The notes under the pieces: model-generated | The model's database searches: none | What the model saw: only the letters and a program-made list of their open reading frames with translations | Told to the model about the DNA's origin: nothing | Shown here: positions 10,375-23,512 of the stretch, one piece after another | Layout: each line of letters begins with the position of its first letter | Numbering within the stretch: the stretch's first letter is position 1 | Translations under genes and position numbers: made by a program | DNA from: Cryptomeria japonica | Lineage: Eukaryota > Streptophyta > Pinopsida > Cupressales > Cupressaceae | Direction of reading: 5' to 3' | Assembly: GCF_030272615.1 (NCBI RefSeq) | Contig: NC_081414.1 | Span: forward strand, 309,235,164 to 309,299,163 | DNA length: 64,000 nt

Positions 10375-12105
10375 ATGCAGACTAGAAGAAAAATCAGAGA
10401 AAGTGCATGTTTGATTTCCACAGTTGAACCGAAGACGATGAGAGAAGCTCTTAAGCATGTTGATTGGATAAAGACAATGAATGAAGAGCTTGATCAAATT
10501 GCGAAAAACAACACTTGGTCACTTGTTCCTAGATGTGATGATAAAAATGTGATTGGTAAAAAGTGGGTTTTTAGAAACAAGCTTAATAAAGATGGTGAAA
10601 TGGTTAGAAATAAGGTAAGACTAGTTTGCAAAGGGTATGCACAAGAAGAAGGTGAAGATTATGGAGAGACCTTTGCACCGGTTTCTAGGCTTGAAGGAAT
10701 TAGAATGCTACTTGCATTTCCAGCCTTTAAAGGTTTTAAAGTTTACCAAATGGATGTAAAGTCATCATTTCTAAATGGTATTCTTGAAAAATAGATGTAT
10801 ATTGAACAATCAAATGGGTTTGCATTGACTGAAGACAAGGATATGGTATGCAAACTGCATAAATCTTTATATGGATTAAAGCAAGCACCAAGGGCATGGT
10901 TTGAGAGACTTCATGCACATCTGATAAAGATAGGATTTTAGAGAACCAATGAGGATAACAATACTTACTTGAAGACTGAAGGAGACAAGATGTTGGTTGC
11001 ATAAGTATTTGTTGATGATATCATATTTGGAGGAAATGATGATATGAGTATGACTTTTACATATGAGATGAAGGAAGAGTTTGAGATGTCTCTGATAGGT
11101 GAGATAAAACAATTCATTGGTTTTCAGGTACAGCAAGTGAAAGGTTCTATTTTTATGTCAGTCTAAGTATGTGAAGGAAGTGTTAAAGACCTTTGGAATG
11201 GAAGACTGCAAAACGGTTGGAACACCTATGGTTAAAGGTTGCAAATTGTCAAAATAAGATGATTCACCCTCAATGGATGAGAAGGAATACAGATCTATGA
11301 TTGGGAAACTCTATTATGTTGTTCATAGTAGACCGGATATTGCCCATGTAGTTGGTTTGGTAGCAAGATTTTAGAAGAACCCTAAGGAAACACATATGAC
11401 GGCAGTGAAGAGAATATTCAAATATCTTAGAGGGACAGTTGATTATGGATTAAGGTATCCATATAAAGGCAATTTTTCTTTGCAGGTATTCATTGATGTT
11501 GATTGGACTGAAAATGTAGATGATTGAAAGAGCACAACCGATGGTGCATTCTTTCTAGGTGGTAGATTGGTATCTTGGACCAATAAGAAACAGACTTGTA
11601 TTTCTCAGTCTACAGCAGAAGCAGAGTATGTATCTGCATCCATGAATTGTAGACAAGCTAAATGGATGAGACATGTGCTGGAAGGATTCAAGTAGGATAT
11701 GACAGAACCGGTGATCATGCATTATAATAACACTAGTGCTATAAATATTTCTAAGAACCCGATACTGCATGCTAGGAATAAACATATTGAATTGAAGTAT
11801 AACTTTCTGAGAGAAAGGGTGTAGGAAAAAAAGTGAGATTTGAGCAGGTGTCAAGTAAGGAGCAATTGGTAGATATGTTCACTATGCCATTGCCTAAGGT
11901 TACCTTTGAGAGTTCAGTTAGGGGTTATACCCCTACCCAAGGTCAACTAAGAAGATGTGGAAGCATCAATCCAGTGGACTCATTAAATAGCTTTCACTAT
12001 GGATTGATGAGAAGTGGGATAGTCCTCAGGGGGAGCAGCAGAAATGAAGACAAAAGATGCCTTTGCACCTTTGGAAATGTTGTCAAAGGGGGAGAAGAAA
12101 TTTAA
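10375..12105 (+). pseudogene. Copia A reverse transcriptase and RNase H
   Basis: The RT begins around LKHVDWIKTMNEELDQI and WSLVPRCDDKNVIGKKWVF. It continues with ARG-like KVRLVCKGYAQEEGEDY, FAPVSRLEGIRML, YQMDVKSSFLNG and the catalytic VFVDDIIFGG (about 11008), where both Asp are kept. RNase H follows with KSTTDGAFFLGGRLVSW, STAEAEYVSAS and NKHIELKYNFLRERV. The reading frame shifts near 11160 and returns in an A-run near 11829. Stops include EK*MY, GF*RT, VA*VF, RF*KN, VDD*KS (CGA to TGA likely) and RV*EK. The 3' end is EQVSSKEQLVDMFTMPLPK. The copy is non-functional. Confidence 0.85.
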
Positions 12106-12245
12106 CAGTCATGGGAAGAAGAACAATGATAGGGAGAAGATCAAGTGAAGCACAGATCGGTACAGCATGGCATGATGAGTTCCTGGTACTTGTCAATAGT
12201 TGATTATTTTAGTTGTTGCATTTTTTGAAGGTTGTCATCAATGCC

Positions 12246-12257
12246 GAAGGGGGAGAA
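12246..12257 (+). promoter_or_regulatory. Polypurine tract, copia A
   Basis: GAAGGGGGAGAA directly precedes the 3' LTR start TGTTGGCATATTGG at 12258. It lies between GTTGTCATCAATG (12231-12243) and CATTGATGGCAAC (12364-12376), which can pair. Confidence 0.75.
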
Positions 12258-13733
12258 TGTTGGCATATTGGCATAACTGATGGAGATGATGATGTACTGG
12301 TAAAGGATTGTTGGTGATGATATAATTATGATATGATGCCTTATGATCAATATTTTGTGTTGTCATTGATGGCAACCATGTTTGTTTATGTTTGGTATAT
12401 CATCTAAATTATCTAAGTTATCTAGCCTAACCAGTAACGGAATGTTTGCTAAGTTGACAGTGAACTGGTAAGCAGGAACAGTGAAGGAGATGATTGCAAT
12501 AGAGATCCATGTTGAGTTAGGTGTTGCAGTTTGGAATGTATTCGTATGACACTCTAATGAGTCTATGACTGGAACCACATCGTGTTTGGAGAACTCAAAG
12601 TCATGTTTGTAATTGACTTTTGTATATTCAGTGTAGGGTTTGAGAACCGGTAACAAGATCTTTGACCGGTGATATTTATGGTTTGGTGGTGAATCTTATC
12701 ATGTTCATTACTTACTGGTAACATGTCATAAATTGTGTGTGATGATAAGATTGCATTTAAGACAGTAAAAGGATTGAATTTATTAGGAAACAACGAAGTG
12801 CTTAGCATAATATGATAAGGGTTTGACAACTTATCAGATCGATGTGCGGTGATGTGTTATGATCATTCAACGGCTATAATTGTCTTGAAATTTGTTGTAA
12901 TGATCTGTATGATGATTTGTAATGATCTGATATGATCTATGATGTAAATTCATTGTAATTTAGGGTTATGTAAATGACCTAATTGTAAAGTCTATTTAGG
13001 TCAAGTTTTAGAAGGTTTATTGTGTCGGTGACCAGAGAAGGAGAGTGTGCCAAACTAGATTGAGATGTTTGCATGTGTGAAGCAAATTGGAGTTGAAATG
13101 GATCTGTATTAGCAAGTAGAGAGTGCATTGATCATATCATTTATCTATTGTTTCCTAATAGTTGCAATAGTATTTAAATCCCTTAATTGGGTAGGTCGTA
13201 ATAGGCCTGATCTTGTAAATCCCTTCACTGGGTGGCTCATTAACTTGGATTTAAATCCTTTAGCAAGGTTACTCCTAACAGGCCAGAGATCCTAACAAAG
13301 TTGAGGCTAAAATCCCTTCACCATGTGACACCTAACAGGGTCTACTCTTAACCGAGCATTATTGTAAAGCTCCTAACCGGGCTAGGCCTTTAACAGGGCG
13401 CATTCCAAAAGAGTGCAAATATTTTGTGGGTACCGATTCCCACTGTGGTTTTTCCCATTTGGGTTTCCATGTGAAAAATCCATGTGTTCATGTTGTGGAT
13501 GGATTGTTGAGTTATTCATTTGATGTATTTACTATATTTTCTTAATGATGAACACTTAAGTAGCTACCGGTAATAGTTTGGTAAATTTATTTTGGAGACT
13601 ATTTGTTAAGCTACTAGTACTAGTTATGAACTATTTTGTGAAGTATTTTGTAGATTGGTGAAAGTTTGAAGTTATTGTTAGTACTGATTCACCCCCACCC
13701 CCTCTCAGTATTAACCAGATCCTCACATTAACA
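12258..13733 (+). repeat. Copia A 3' LTR
   Basis: Starts TGTTGGCATATTGGC after the polypurine tract and ends CCTCACATTAACA, matching the 5' LTR parts at 1-155 and 6854-7808. Length is 1476 bp. The next five bases, CTCAT (13734-13738), would be the target duplication; its partner is outside the window. Confidence 0.88.
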
Positions 13734-13819
13734 CTCATCTCATTAAATATTTTCTGTGCAGATTCATCTGCAACCTTCTCTAATGATACAAAATGAGTGT
13801 TAATAATATTTAACATGTT

Positions 13820-16506
13820 TTAAAGATTTTTGGAGGGAGATGCATCGGAGTCCTGACTGAAACTAGGTAAAAGATTCTCCAAAACCTCGGTTGCAAGAGA
13901 GATGACCTCTTTATCTTCAAACTGATATTTCAAAAAGTCTTCACTTGCCTTGATTTGATCTTGAGTGGCAATTTGCAATGCTTGAAGAGGGGATAAGGTG
14001 CTCAAGTCCACTATACCATGAGAATAATCATCCTCTACATCAATCTCCTTAGCTTTGTCAGTGACATTGGTTGCAATCATGGTTACGAGAGGTTTCTCTA
14101 TTGACTCATCATCCTTCTCCTTTTCAACCTCTGCACTCACACTATTTTCACCTTTTACTATCTCTTTAGATATCATCTCTGCAATTACTTCTATCTCAGG
14201 AGGCTCCTGAGCAGCTTCACCAGAGATATCTGCTACTAGATTCTCAGTAGGTGCATCTTGTGCAGCATCTTGCTCAACAGAATCAACAAATGGTTGATCC
14301 TTCAGACCACTGGAGACTTTTGCAGTTACTTTCAAAATGGAAGTGTCTTCAGGAATGTGCTCTACTAGATGGGTGGCAACCTCTACCTGATTCACCTCAT
14401 ATCTCAGCTCTAAAAAAAAGTTTTATTATTTTCTCTATCTCTTTTGCAACTTCATCAATTTTTTATCAAGCATAATTCTGTTAATTCTCCTCTTGCTTCT
14501 GAATTTCTCTTTTTCCAACTTCAATAATCTTTCAACTTAATCCCTTGATATGACTGAACAAGTGTTTACTAAAGCATACTCTTGCATTTCTTCATCTTTC
14601 CTGCAAGTAGCATTTCTCTAGATATCCAAAATGTCATATAACTCATCAGGAATCTCATATGACAGCTCAATCAGACCTCTACTAAATTTATTCATGTACT
14701 GAACAACTTTTTCTTCAATTTCCCTCTTCTCCTTGTCATCGGCATTCTCATAGTATATAGAAAGATTATTTAAATTTCTATCCTTTATAATTTCATTCTT
14801 GATTTTTTCTAAGGATTTAGGAGGGATGATCTTAAACTTACTGGACTCCAAAGATTCATCTATCTCAGATTTATTCTTCTTACTTCCTCTAGCATTTCCA
14901 GATGGCTCTCCTTGATTCTTTGTCTTCTTGGAGGGTGGAGCATCACCGGATGGCTTTTTGACTACTCTAGCATAATTAGTAGTCTTCTTAACTTTTCAAA
15001 CTTCCTCATCCGACTCTGTCTCCTCCTCAACTGCCGCATACTCCCTTGAAGGCTTCTCCTTTTTCCTTTTCTCAACCCCACCAATTGATACTTTTGTCTT
15101 GGGCTTGGGTGGGGGTACCAGTTTCTTCATTTCAGAGAGAGGTGTAGATCTTCTACGCTTTGAATTGGATTTCTTAGGAGGGTTTGCTGGTTTAGGTTAT
15201 GGCTTGATTACATCCTCTTCTCTCAGTATATTCTGAGCTCTTTCCCTTTGTAAAAGATCCTTTGTCAATCCCTTGTATTCTACAACAGCCTCCACTTCCT
15301 TTATGATCTTTGTCTTTCTTGTCGGCTCATAGAATGGATTGTGCAGGCTTAAGTCCTTCTCTTTAAAGGAACAAAATCTTGGCTCCTTCTTGTCTAAGGG
15401 TTGAATTAATATATGTTGTGCATATACCTCAAGTGTGTCTACATCAACCTCATACCCCATGTGCATGATCTACATTTTCCTTGGCTCTAATGCCTCCATC
15501 AAGCATTGATCCTTATCTACCATAAAACAAATGGTTTGCTCATACTTCTCCACTATGGCTTTGGTGATTCTCTCTTGGATATTCATAGTGGATTAGAAAT
15601 TATTGAAGTATCCCCATTATGTGGATATCCTCGTAACATTGTCACCAATTCCCAACAACCCTTCCTTGATTTGCATGGCCACTGGTTTATCATAGGCCCA
15701 TTGGACCTTCCCTTTTATATCGAGGATCTCATTTAGGAAGTATAATGCCAAACAAATGATAAGGGAACAGAACTTAAAGGTGCTTTTTATCTTTCTTGAT
15801 CTTCTTTAAGTTACTCAAAAATTCGCTCAAAACAACTTTACATAAATCATATGTTTTATCTTCTTTCGCGATCTGATAAGCTAAAAATATTGCGGTACAA
15901 GAAACCGAGTTCTGCCTACTTGATTGATAGACCTTGTAACCAACTACCATTGATGCAAATCTGACATTGTTTTCCAAGATGTCACTCATAGTCATTGCTT
16001 CGTTGTCAAACTTTGAACTAGTAGTGGCTATCACAGTGTTATTTGATACCTTCCTCAAACTAGGCACTTCACCAGTTTCACTCAGGCATGTTACGGCTTG
16101 AATCGCCTGCTTTTATGATCTTATAGGGCTTATCCAGTCACATGAACTCATCATGGACCCTGCTTAGGATGTACCGGATCCATTCCGCCTCATCAAATGA
16201 TGGGAAATGGATGAACTGCATAAAACACTTCTCTTGAAGAATCTTATATTTTGGTTTCAGGTTTCCCAAGTTGTCCGCCAAAGGCTTGTTATATAGGGAT
16301 AGCATGTCAGCACTGTCAAGCTCCTCAAGATCATAGTGGATGTATGCCCTAATGTTTTTGTTATGTAGAACATCGTAGGGTACCAAGGAAAATGCTCCTT
16401 CCAAATCATCTTTGACAGACTTGAAAGGATGTTTCTTTAAAACTGGCCTTGCCCTATCTTGAATCTCAACAACCAAAGGAGTAGCAATTTCCGATGCAGA
16501 AGTCAT
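13820..16506 (-). pseudogene. Second ORF of gag-only element copy 2
   Basis: Starts near the minus-strand ATG at 16506 (MTSASEIATPLVVEIQDR) and is followed leftward through open blocks at about 16530-16138, 16067-15774, 15466-15197, 14851-14618 and 14395-13820, with stops and shifts between. IRAYIHYDLEEL and EAEWIRYILSRVHDEFM match the same region of copy 1 (VRAYIHCHIEDL). A Lys-rich stretch near 15.0-15.2 kb corresponds to the basic tract of copy 1. The block 14395-13820 is acidic (IEKPLVTMIATNVTDKAKEI). Copy 2 looks better preserved at its N terminus than copy 1, so it is the better template for defining the protein. Function unknown. Confidence 0.6.
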
Positions 16507-16953
16507 TTTGAACTTAGGGTTTGAAAACAAATAGCTTCATGAAATAGATAAATACTTTTTTATTCAACCAGGTGTAAGAAATCACTTTTGGATCGCTACA
16601 AGCTTGATTTAGGCTGCCAAATCTCTTCTCTTCGCTACTTTGCACTCTTCTCTTGATTTCATTGTGAAGAGTGAACCTTTGAAATGCCTTTTTAACCTCT
16701 AAAAACCTAATTTTAGGTTGTAATAAATGCTTCAACCTTTTGGCTTTCGATTGCCTTTATTTTCATAAAATTGCTCACCAAAACCTTAAATCTTTAGACA
16801 ATCTTCTGAGTATCATCTACATACATAATCTAAACCAATCTGCAACCTTCCAGAATCGGTTACAAATCTCCTAAGAGGGGGTTTTATGAATCTACATGAA
16901 AAAATCCCCCTAAGGCCAAAAAGCCCTAATTATCGTATGAGGTCCCATCACCT

Positions 16954-18098
16954 AATTCAGGTGTGGAGACATTCTACATATTAGAATCATCTATCTTAAC
17001 CCACATCTTCTTATGTTGATCTCTGATCTCCTCTGCCTTTGATTTGCCTTTCTCATCTGATTTGTTCTTGTTTACCGGACCATTATTCTTGCTTCTGCAA
17101 TATTTTGCAATGTGACCTAGTTTGTTACATGCATAGCAAACAATATTTCTATGCATAGGCCTAAAATTCATCTGATTTTGTCTCATCCTGCATTGGTTAG
17201 AGATATGTCCAAACATCCCACATGCAAAACATCTTTTACTCTAAAAATTGTTCAACTTTCTGCACATGTTTGACTTGTGACCAAAATTGTTGCATTTGAA
17301 ACATTGACTGGTAAAGGTGGGAACATTATTCATCATGTTATTCATCATCCCATTGTTCATCCTACTTCTGCATTGCTTTGCCATATGACCAAATCTATTG
17401 CAAGTAAAACGTCTAGCATTGAATTTGTAAGCATTAGGCTATCTTACTAGAGGATTCTTGTTCATCTGATGATTAGGTTTTGCATTGCTCTATCCAGAAC
17501 TGGAGGATTCTCCTTTCTCATATCCAAGTCCTCTTGTGTCCTTTCCATGTGCCTGACTTTCCAGCATCTAATCAAGTATTCCTGAGCTAGCCTTGAATTT
17601 TTCTTTGTAATCATTAGTGGTAGCAATCTCATCTGTCAAAATTGTGATTTGTCTTTCAATTTCTTGACCATCATTTTTGGATTGTGTCAGTTCAAGCCTC
17701 AACTGATCAATCTCATAATTCAATCCGCAACATTCATCTTCTCTATATTTTTAGTGATTGAGTTAAGATTTCTTCATTCTTCTTTTGGTCTTCAATCTCC
17801 TTTGTTAGTTTCATAACAATGGATTGCATCTCATTCTTCATAACAACATTCACTCTAGAAATCTTTTCACATTCACCAATCTTGCCCTGATTTTCTATGC
17901 TTTGCTCTTCTTTCTCCTTCGGCTTGTCCATCAGCTCCTTTCTCTTTTCCCAAGAAGTGTTTATTTGATCTTTTAGGATTTCAATGAAACCTTTAGCTAC
18001 ATTTAGATTTCTTTTCAAGCTACTCTTTTCCTTCATTGTTGCATCAAGATCTTCAAGTGCCACAACAATCTATTTCTACAACCCGCAATCCATTGATT
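16954..18098 (-). pseudogene. Gag-like zinc-knuckle protein of copy 2
   Basis: On the minus strand the frame starts near ATGGATTGCGGG (about 18098). It passes through a coiled-coil block (18063-17743: ALEDLDATMKEKSSLKRNL) that aligns with the start of copy 1 gag, and reaches a knuckle array at about 17.43-17.08 kb. Recognisable knuckles are CFKCNNFGHKSNMC, CFACGMFGHISNQC and CYACNKLGHIAKYC; a further upstream one (RRFTCNRFGHMAKQC) has Arg for the first Cys. Several stops interrupt it, including one between the second and third knuckle. This supports a four-knuckle ancestral Gag for the family. Confidence 0.72.
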
Positions 18099-18147
18099 CA
18101 ATCTTTCAGATCTTCCTCAAGCTGTTTGGATTTCTCAGAGGAACCAA

Positions 18148-18161
18148 GCTCTGAGATACCA
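18148..18161 (-). other. Primer-binding site, gag-only copy 2
   Basis: Minus-strand TGGTATCTCAGAGC resembles the initiator tRNA-Met complement with a two-base insertion. It is adjacent to the LTR end at about 18164. Confidence 0.65.
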
Positions 18162-18163
18162 AT

Positions 18164-19281
18164 TTTTGGAATCAATGAACACTAAGAGGGGGGGTGAATC
18201 AATGTTCTATAAATTTCAAACTTGTTATTTTGATTCTTTAACCACTAGATGCATAAGAAGGAAAGTAAAGTGCAGCAACACAAAACAAATAACCATGCAA
18301 CCATAACACCAATATTTACGTGGAAACCCAAAAGGGAAAAACCATGATAGGATTTGAACCCATAATATTATTTCACTATGGCTAGTAGAAAAGCAATATT
18401 ACAAAAGGGGGATGTACTTGCATTCAGGCACACTGCCTAGAGCTCACTACTCAATTACAAAATAGGGCTACAACCTTGGAGGAAGGCTCACTACCTTATA
18501 GATGTTTACAAAGGATTACATTAAGTAATGAACTAGAAAATAGCATCTAACTATGCCACAAATCATTTCTAGTTAGGCTCAAGGTGATCTGTTGTGACTG
18601 ATGTAATGATCTACTCTGCTCTACTCTATAACTGCTCACTGGATCATCAAAAATCAAGATGCGCACATGAAACTATGCCCAATTGATCCTAAAACCATTA
18701 CATACACAATTACCACACACAAAGATACTAACCAAGTCTATCTTATATATCCATACCAACAAAAACGATCTACCACAAGTCGGCTTCACCAAATATCAAA
18801 AATGAAACATGTAGCTGCAGGTTAGCTTACATATTTTACCAAACCATATTTCAGACACAAAATACATTATCACACACTTCCTATAGATCTCATCAACCAT
18901 CTCAAACACATCACCAACCACCAGAACCAAATCTAAGAATCTGATCAAACATTATACACCAAACATGAAGAATACTTTGTTTTGTTTCTCTACCAAAATA
19001 CCAGACCTTCAATCAAGTATAGGAATCAACATCGAAGGGTGGACTATCATGATAATATACTTCATATACCCAACCAACTAATCAATAATGACCGAAACCA
19101 AAACCTTCTTCACCAGAAATAAGAATGACCATAAAACTGTATATTGAACTGCATCGACAGTCTCAATCCAGAAACACTTTATCCAAGACATCCAATTAGC
19201 CAAAACTCCATACCGGATCAGATCAATAGGTTGAGTTTCCATCAATGACAACTCTTAAGAATCTATAAGAATTAGGAAACA
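18164..19281 (-). repeat. 5' LTR of gag-only copy 2
   Basis: On the minus strand it begins TGTTTCCTAATTC (near 19281), contains GTTGTCATTGATGG as the other LTRs do, and ends with a C tract, CTCTTAGTG and TTGATTCCA just before the PBS. The partner LTR is not in the window, so the right boundary rests on the TGTT start alone. Confidence 0.65.
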
Positions 19282-20446
19282 CCAATCTTCACCAAAGCAT
19301 CATCGAAACATCAAATTCCAACATCACCATCTCAATTTTCATTGCAAAACCCCACCTTTGTCTGTATACTGACATCTTTGCCTTGGTTTCACTGTCTACT
19401 CCTAAGTTAAATTTCCAATCAGATTTTGTACAAACATTAATGCGCCATATCCAAAATTCTCTTAAGCATCCCAAAAAGTCAATCTACTACCAAGTCAAGA
19501 AAAAGAAGCCCAGTCTAAAGATCCTAAAGAGAAGTTTTCTATACAACAACCGCAAGCTTTTGTTAAAACATTGGATCTTCCTACATCATTTTAATGATTA
19601 CCTTCATGGATTTAACAACAAATTTGATCAAGATTCCTTGAAAACATGATCCTTTAAACAAACAACTTCCTTTTCCCAACATATCAATAGGAGTGCTCGT
19701 ATTTCCTTGTCTAGCATTCCTTGGTTGGAGATATTGTACTAGTGTCTTTTCCATTCTGGGTAACCTCCATCCTTTACCGTTCTTCTGTTGATAGTTCATT
19801 TTTCCACAATCACCCTTTCTATATCCTTGAGCACTTAGTACACCAATCATAATCAATTCTTGATCCAAATTTCATCCATCAATCATTGACCCCTTTAAAA
19901 ACCAAGGTCAAAACTTTGTGAAATTTTGATTTAGATATTTTATCTTTTGTTGATCCCTAATAAGTATAGTTCTTGAGAAATTATCTATCTCAATTACTTT
20001 TCTTAATTAGCCTTAATCATTCGGGTTGATCCAAACCCTCATCCTTGTCTAATCCTACTTAGGAACTTATCCTATCCTAAGTTGGAGAAGACTCAATCCT
20101 AAGCAAAAGATCTAAATTTAACCTAGCTTGGTTGTTACCTTGCTCTTGGACCGCATCATTGATTCCTACACCTCGCCTAATCTTAATCCAAGGACTAAGG
20201 TGTTATGCCAATCCAACTTGACTTAATTCTAATCTAAGGACCAAGGTTTTAAATCAAATCCAATCCTACTCTAGGGACCAAATCTTTCGATCATCAAACC
20301 AACGTACTAAGTCAAAATCTTTGTTATCACTTCATATTTTTCTTATCTCCTTGACATTTCCTTCTCTATAATGTTCCAGTCCTTTCCCATTTTTACCATT
20401 TTGAGGTTACCCTTGTATAGTCTACACATGTGCATAAAATAAAAAG
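19282..20446. other. No recognised gene; probable leader of the Tat element
   Basis: Only short frames are present. The longest, on the minus strand at 19868-19581, has no family I recognise. From about 19900 to 20440 the + strand is C/T-rich with repeated words such as CTAATCC and CTAAGGACCAA. It runs directly into the Tat gag ATG at 20447, so it may be the Tat 5' untranslated leader. I could not find a Tat 5' LTR or PBS here. Confidence 0.4.
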
Positions 20447-23108
20447 ATGGCTTCCCAGAGATATGAGCTTCCCAATACTAACTCCTATCTTCAACATGAA
20501 AATCAAGAGGAAGAGGAAATGTTTGTCGACCAACCCAAACACTCACTACACTTGTGAACCTTTATGGATGATCCCTATAATAGGGAAATGATAGAAAATT
20601 TTATCAAGATGGATCCTAGCATTTTCCTAACCGACCTTATAAAACAAGGAGCCAGATTACCCTCAAACTTTGATAGGTTTATCCTTGACACTCCTATGGA
20701 GAATGATTTCTCTAATCGGCCTTTCCTTGACTCTATTCTCAATCCACAACCTACCACTTCTGTACTTTCTATCACTTCCAATCCTACTACTCAACCTCCT
20801 AGAACATCCATGCATTTACATAATTCTACCAACTACATCAACATCAGCCTACCACTCATTAGCATGATGTCTGGATCGCATCCTTCGATCACTTCCCAAG
20901 TGCCTGTTTCTTCCTATCAATACATTGGTAGTGGTATCCTAGTTGTGTCTACTTATATCCCTTTCTCCAACTCATTTCAAGGGTTCCCTAATGTCCCAAA
21001 TCAATCACCTGACCTTGTAAAATAAATTTGGGATATGAAGGACCTAATTAAGAACCTAAAGGAAGGGACCCGCAAAAAATGCTATAGCTTTGAGGAAATA
21101 TGTCCTTATAAATCCCAAAGTTTGATAAGTATAGGGACAAAGGATATAATAGGGAACATGTAAGGAAATTCTTTATTGTTTTTCAAGAGGTCTCCTATAG
21201 TGATGTCTACTTGCAAATTCATTTTCCCAAAATTCTAAGTGGACCTGCCCTTGCTTGGTTCTCAGCCTTACCTCATGGTTCCATAAATTCATTCCCTGGC
21301 CTTGTTAATAAATTTGTAGCCCATTATGAGTATAATATTGATAATGATGCATCCATTATAGACCTATGCAATACAAAACAAAGGACTACAGAGAACCTTT
21401 CTCTTTTTACAAAGGTGGTTACATATTATTAGGAAATTCCCTTGGGATATCCATGTCTTATCAAGTAGAGTTGTTTCAACGCAACCTTATACTTGACATG
21501 TCTTATCCTTTGAGTTACCACTATCTAGAAATATTTTAGGAAGTCACTAAGGAAGGTCTATCCCTCGAGAGATTTCTTCTCAAACAAGGTGTCCTTAAGC
21601 CCTATCAGAAAGATTCCCAGGGGTTGTAATCTTATGACAAGACAAAGTATTCATCCAAAAAAAAAAATTGTTAATCATGCAATGATTGATGCTAAGCGTG
21701 TCCAGAACGTGACCATACCAACCAAATAAACCACCACGAATAACCCATCCAATAACCAATCTGATTTCCAATAACCCATGTCCAAACCTTGCAACAACAT
21801 ATTCATTTTTGGCCGATCATCTCATCCTAACAATCAACCTCAGCGAGAATACACTCTGCTTGTTGAACCTATTGAGGTTGTTTTCAAGAAACTTGTCATT
21901 GATGGTATCATGGTCTTTCGCATGACTCATTCATATAAAACCAACCAACCCAAACCCCAATGATATAATGAGAACAAATATTGTGACTACCATCATGTCC
22001 ACGGTCATGATACAATAAAATGCATGAAACTTCAGAATTATATTCAGGATATTATTGACAAGGGTGATATTGAGGTTGTGGTTGAAAAGCCCAAGAACTC
22101 CAATGATAAGCTCAAAATGTATCAAGACCCCTTTCCTAACTATGACAAGGAAAAAGGCTCATCATCTCACATTGTTCCTTATGACTATACAAACAATATC
22201 ACTAGATTTGACTTCCTGATAGGTCACATCGAACCTGCTGAAAATTATGTTAATACCATAACCATCCAAGGATCTACCCCTCATAAGGAAAGGGTAGCCA
22301 TTCATGGAGCCCCTCCTTCTCAGTCATCCAACAAACTAACCCAAGGAAAATAATTATCCACGGTGCTTCACCCTCAAATCCGCCTTCCTCGAATGCTTGC
22401 AATGTCATCACCCGTAGAGGGAGAGTAACTATTCAAGGATCTCCCTCTCCTCCACCTCCAACTTCCACTTCATCTACTATTTTCTATAACATTCTTGATC
22501 ACCTCAGTAAGATGCCTACACAGATATCCATCCTTGAGATTCTCAAGACCTCACCCCTCTATAAAGAAATCCTGGAAAAGGCCCTACTAAAGTCACATGT
22601 ACCTGACAATATCAATGCTTCATAGTCCTAGACCTTGATAGGTAATCTTGATGCGCAGCATTACCTTGTCTTTACCTCTAAATGTGCTTCAATCATCAAT
22701 CCTTCGCATAATAAGCCCCTCCACATCAAAGATATTGTGCATAAACATAAAATCTAGCGAGTCCTTCTAGATGGTGGATCCGAATTAAACACTTGTACAT
22801 ATAAAATTAATTAAAAAAAATTGGGATTCTCTAAAGGTATAGCTGATCCCTCTAGTAAAATCATAATAAAATCATATGATGATATTGAGCAAGTCTCCAA
22901 AGGCACAATCACACTCCCCCTATAAGTGGGCCTAGCAATAGTTTAGACTAAATGTCAGGTTTTGGACCTTGATCTCCCATACAACATTCTCCTTGCCTGA
23001 CCAAGGATCTATTTCATTCATGAAATTCTCTCCACCTACCATCAATTCCTAAAGTTCCTTTACAATGGTAGAGAAATCACTATCCTTGTTGATCCACAGC
23101 CTTTTCAG
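20447..23108 (+). pseudogene. Tat-type Ty3/gypsy gag and protease region
   Basis: The frame opens at the ATG at 20447 (MASQRYELPNTNSYLQHENQ), with a TGA at about 20558 where CGA is likely. The retrotransposon Gag core is seen at about 21120-21430 (KFFIVFQEVSYSDVYLQ, LSGPALAWFSALPHGSI, FVAHYEYNIDND). A His-rich motif, YCDYHHVHGHDTIKC (about 21982-22026), replaces a classical knuckle, as in Tat and Athila relatives. The protease core, VLLDGGSELNTCTY (about 22759-22800), has the D-G-G form of the active site. The last recognisable words, VDPQPFQ, end at 23108, where a minus-strand LTR is inserted; the frame resumes at 25599. There are many stops and at least one shift. Confidence 0.75.
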
Positions 23109-23369
23109 TGAAGGAACACAAATGGACCACTGAGAGGGGGGGTGAATCAATGGTAACTAAAAACTTACACTTTCTAAAAGATTAAATCTCTAATAATAGT
23201 GATCAAGAAGCTATGATCAACGACACTAAACAAATATGCACACACAAAAAAAAAGCACACAACACAAGATATACAAGGAAAACCCAAGATGGGAAAAATT
23301 TCAGTGAGAAATGCTGCTAGAGTCTACTACTTTAATCCAACCTCACAATGAAAAAGTCGAATTACAAAT

Positions 23370-23512
23370 TTTATGGGTACCAACCCAAAGGAGCACCAAC
23401 CCTTAGTCTTTGTGGGCACCAACCCCTGATTTTTATGGGCACTAGCAAAAAGGAGCACCAACCTTTGATTTTTTATGGGCACCAACCCCTGATCCGAGCA
23501 CCCACTCAAATG
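23370..23512. repeat. Short degenerate tandem repeat
   Basis: Words of the type TTTATGGGCACCAACCCCTGA and GGAGCACCAACC alternate four to five times in about 140 bp. The copies are uneven in length (about 25-40 bp). It lies inside the LTR at 23109-25598. Confidence 0.6.

Larger units (their letters stand above)
13734..19281 (-). mobile_element. Gag-only LTR retrotransposon, copy 2 (partial)
   Basis: Read on the minus strand from right to left: LTR (19281-18164), PBS (18161-18148), coiled-coil and zinc-knuckle gag (about 18.1-16.95 kb), then the second ORF (16506 to at least 13820). The order and motifs match the plus-strand copy at 156-6853. Copia A is inserted in the second ORF at 13733/13734, so the rest of this copy should lie left of the window. 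Again no pol motif is visible in the part present. It is older than copia A. Confidence 0.75.

Noticed and set aside
19581-19868. Minus-strand open frame of 95 aa near the gag-only LTR
   Set aside because: No motif or family recognised, no context for a gene, and length within chance expectation; listed only as part of the unassigned stretch.
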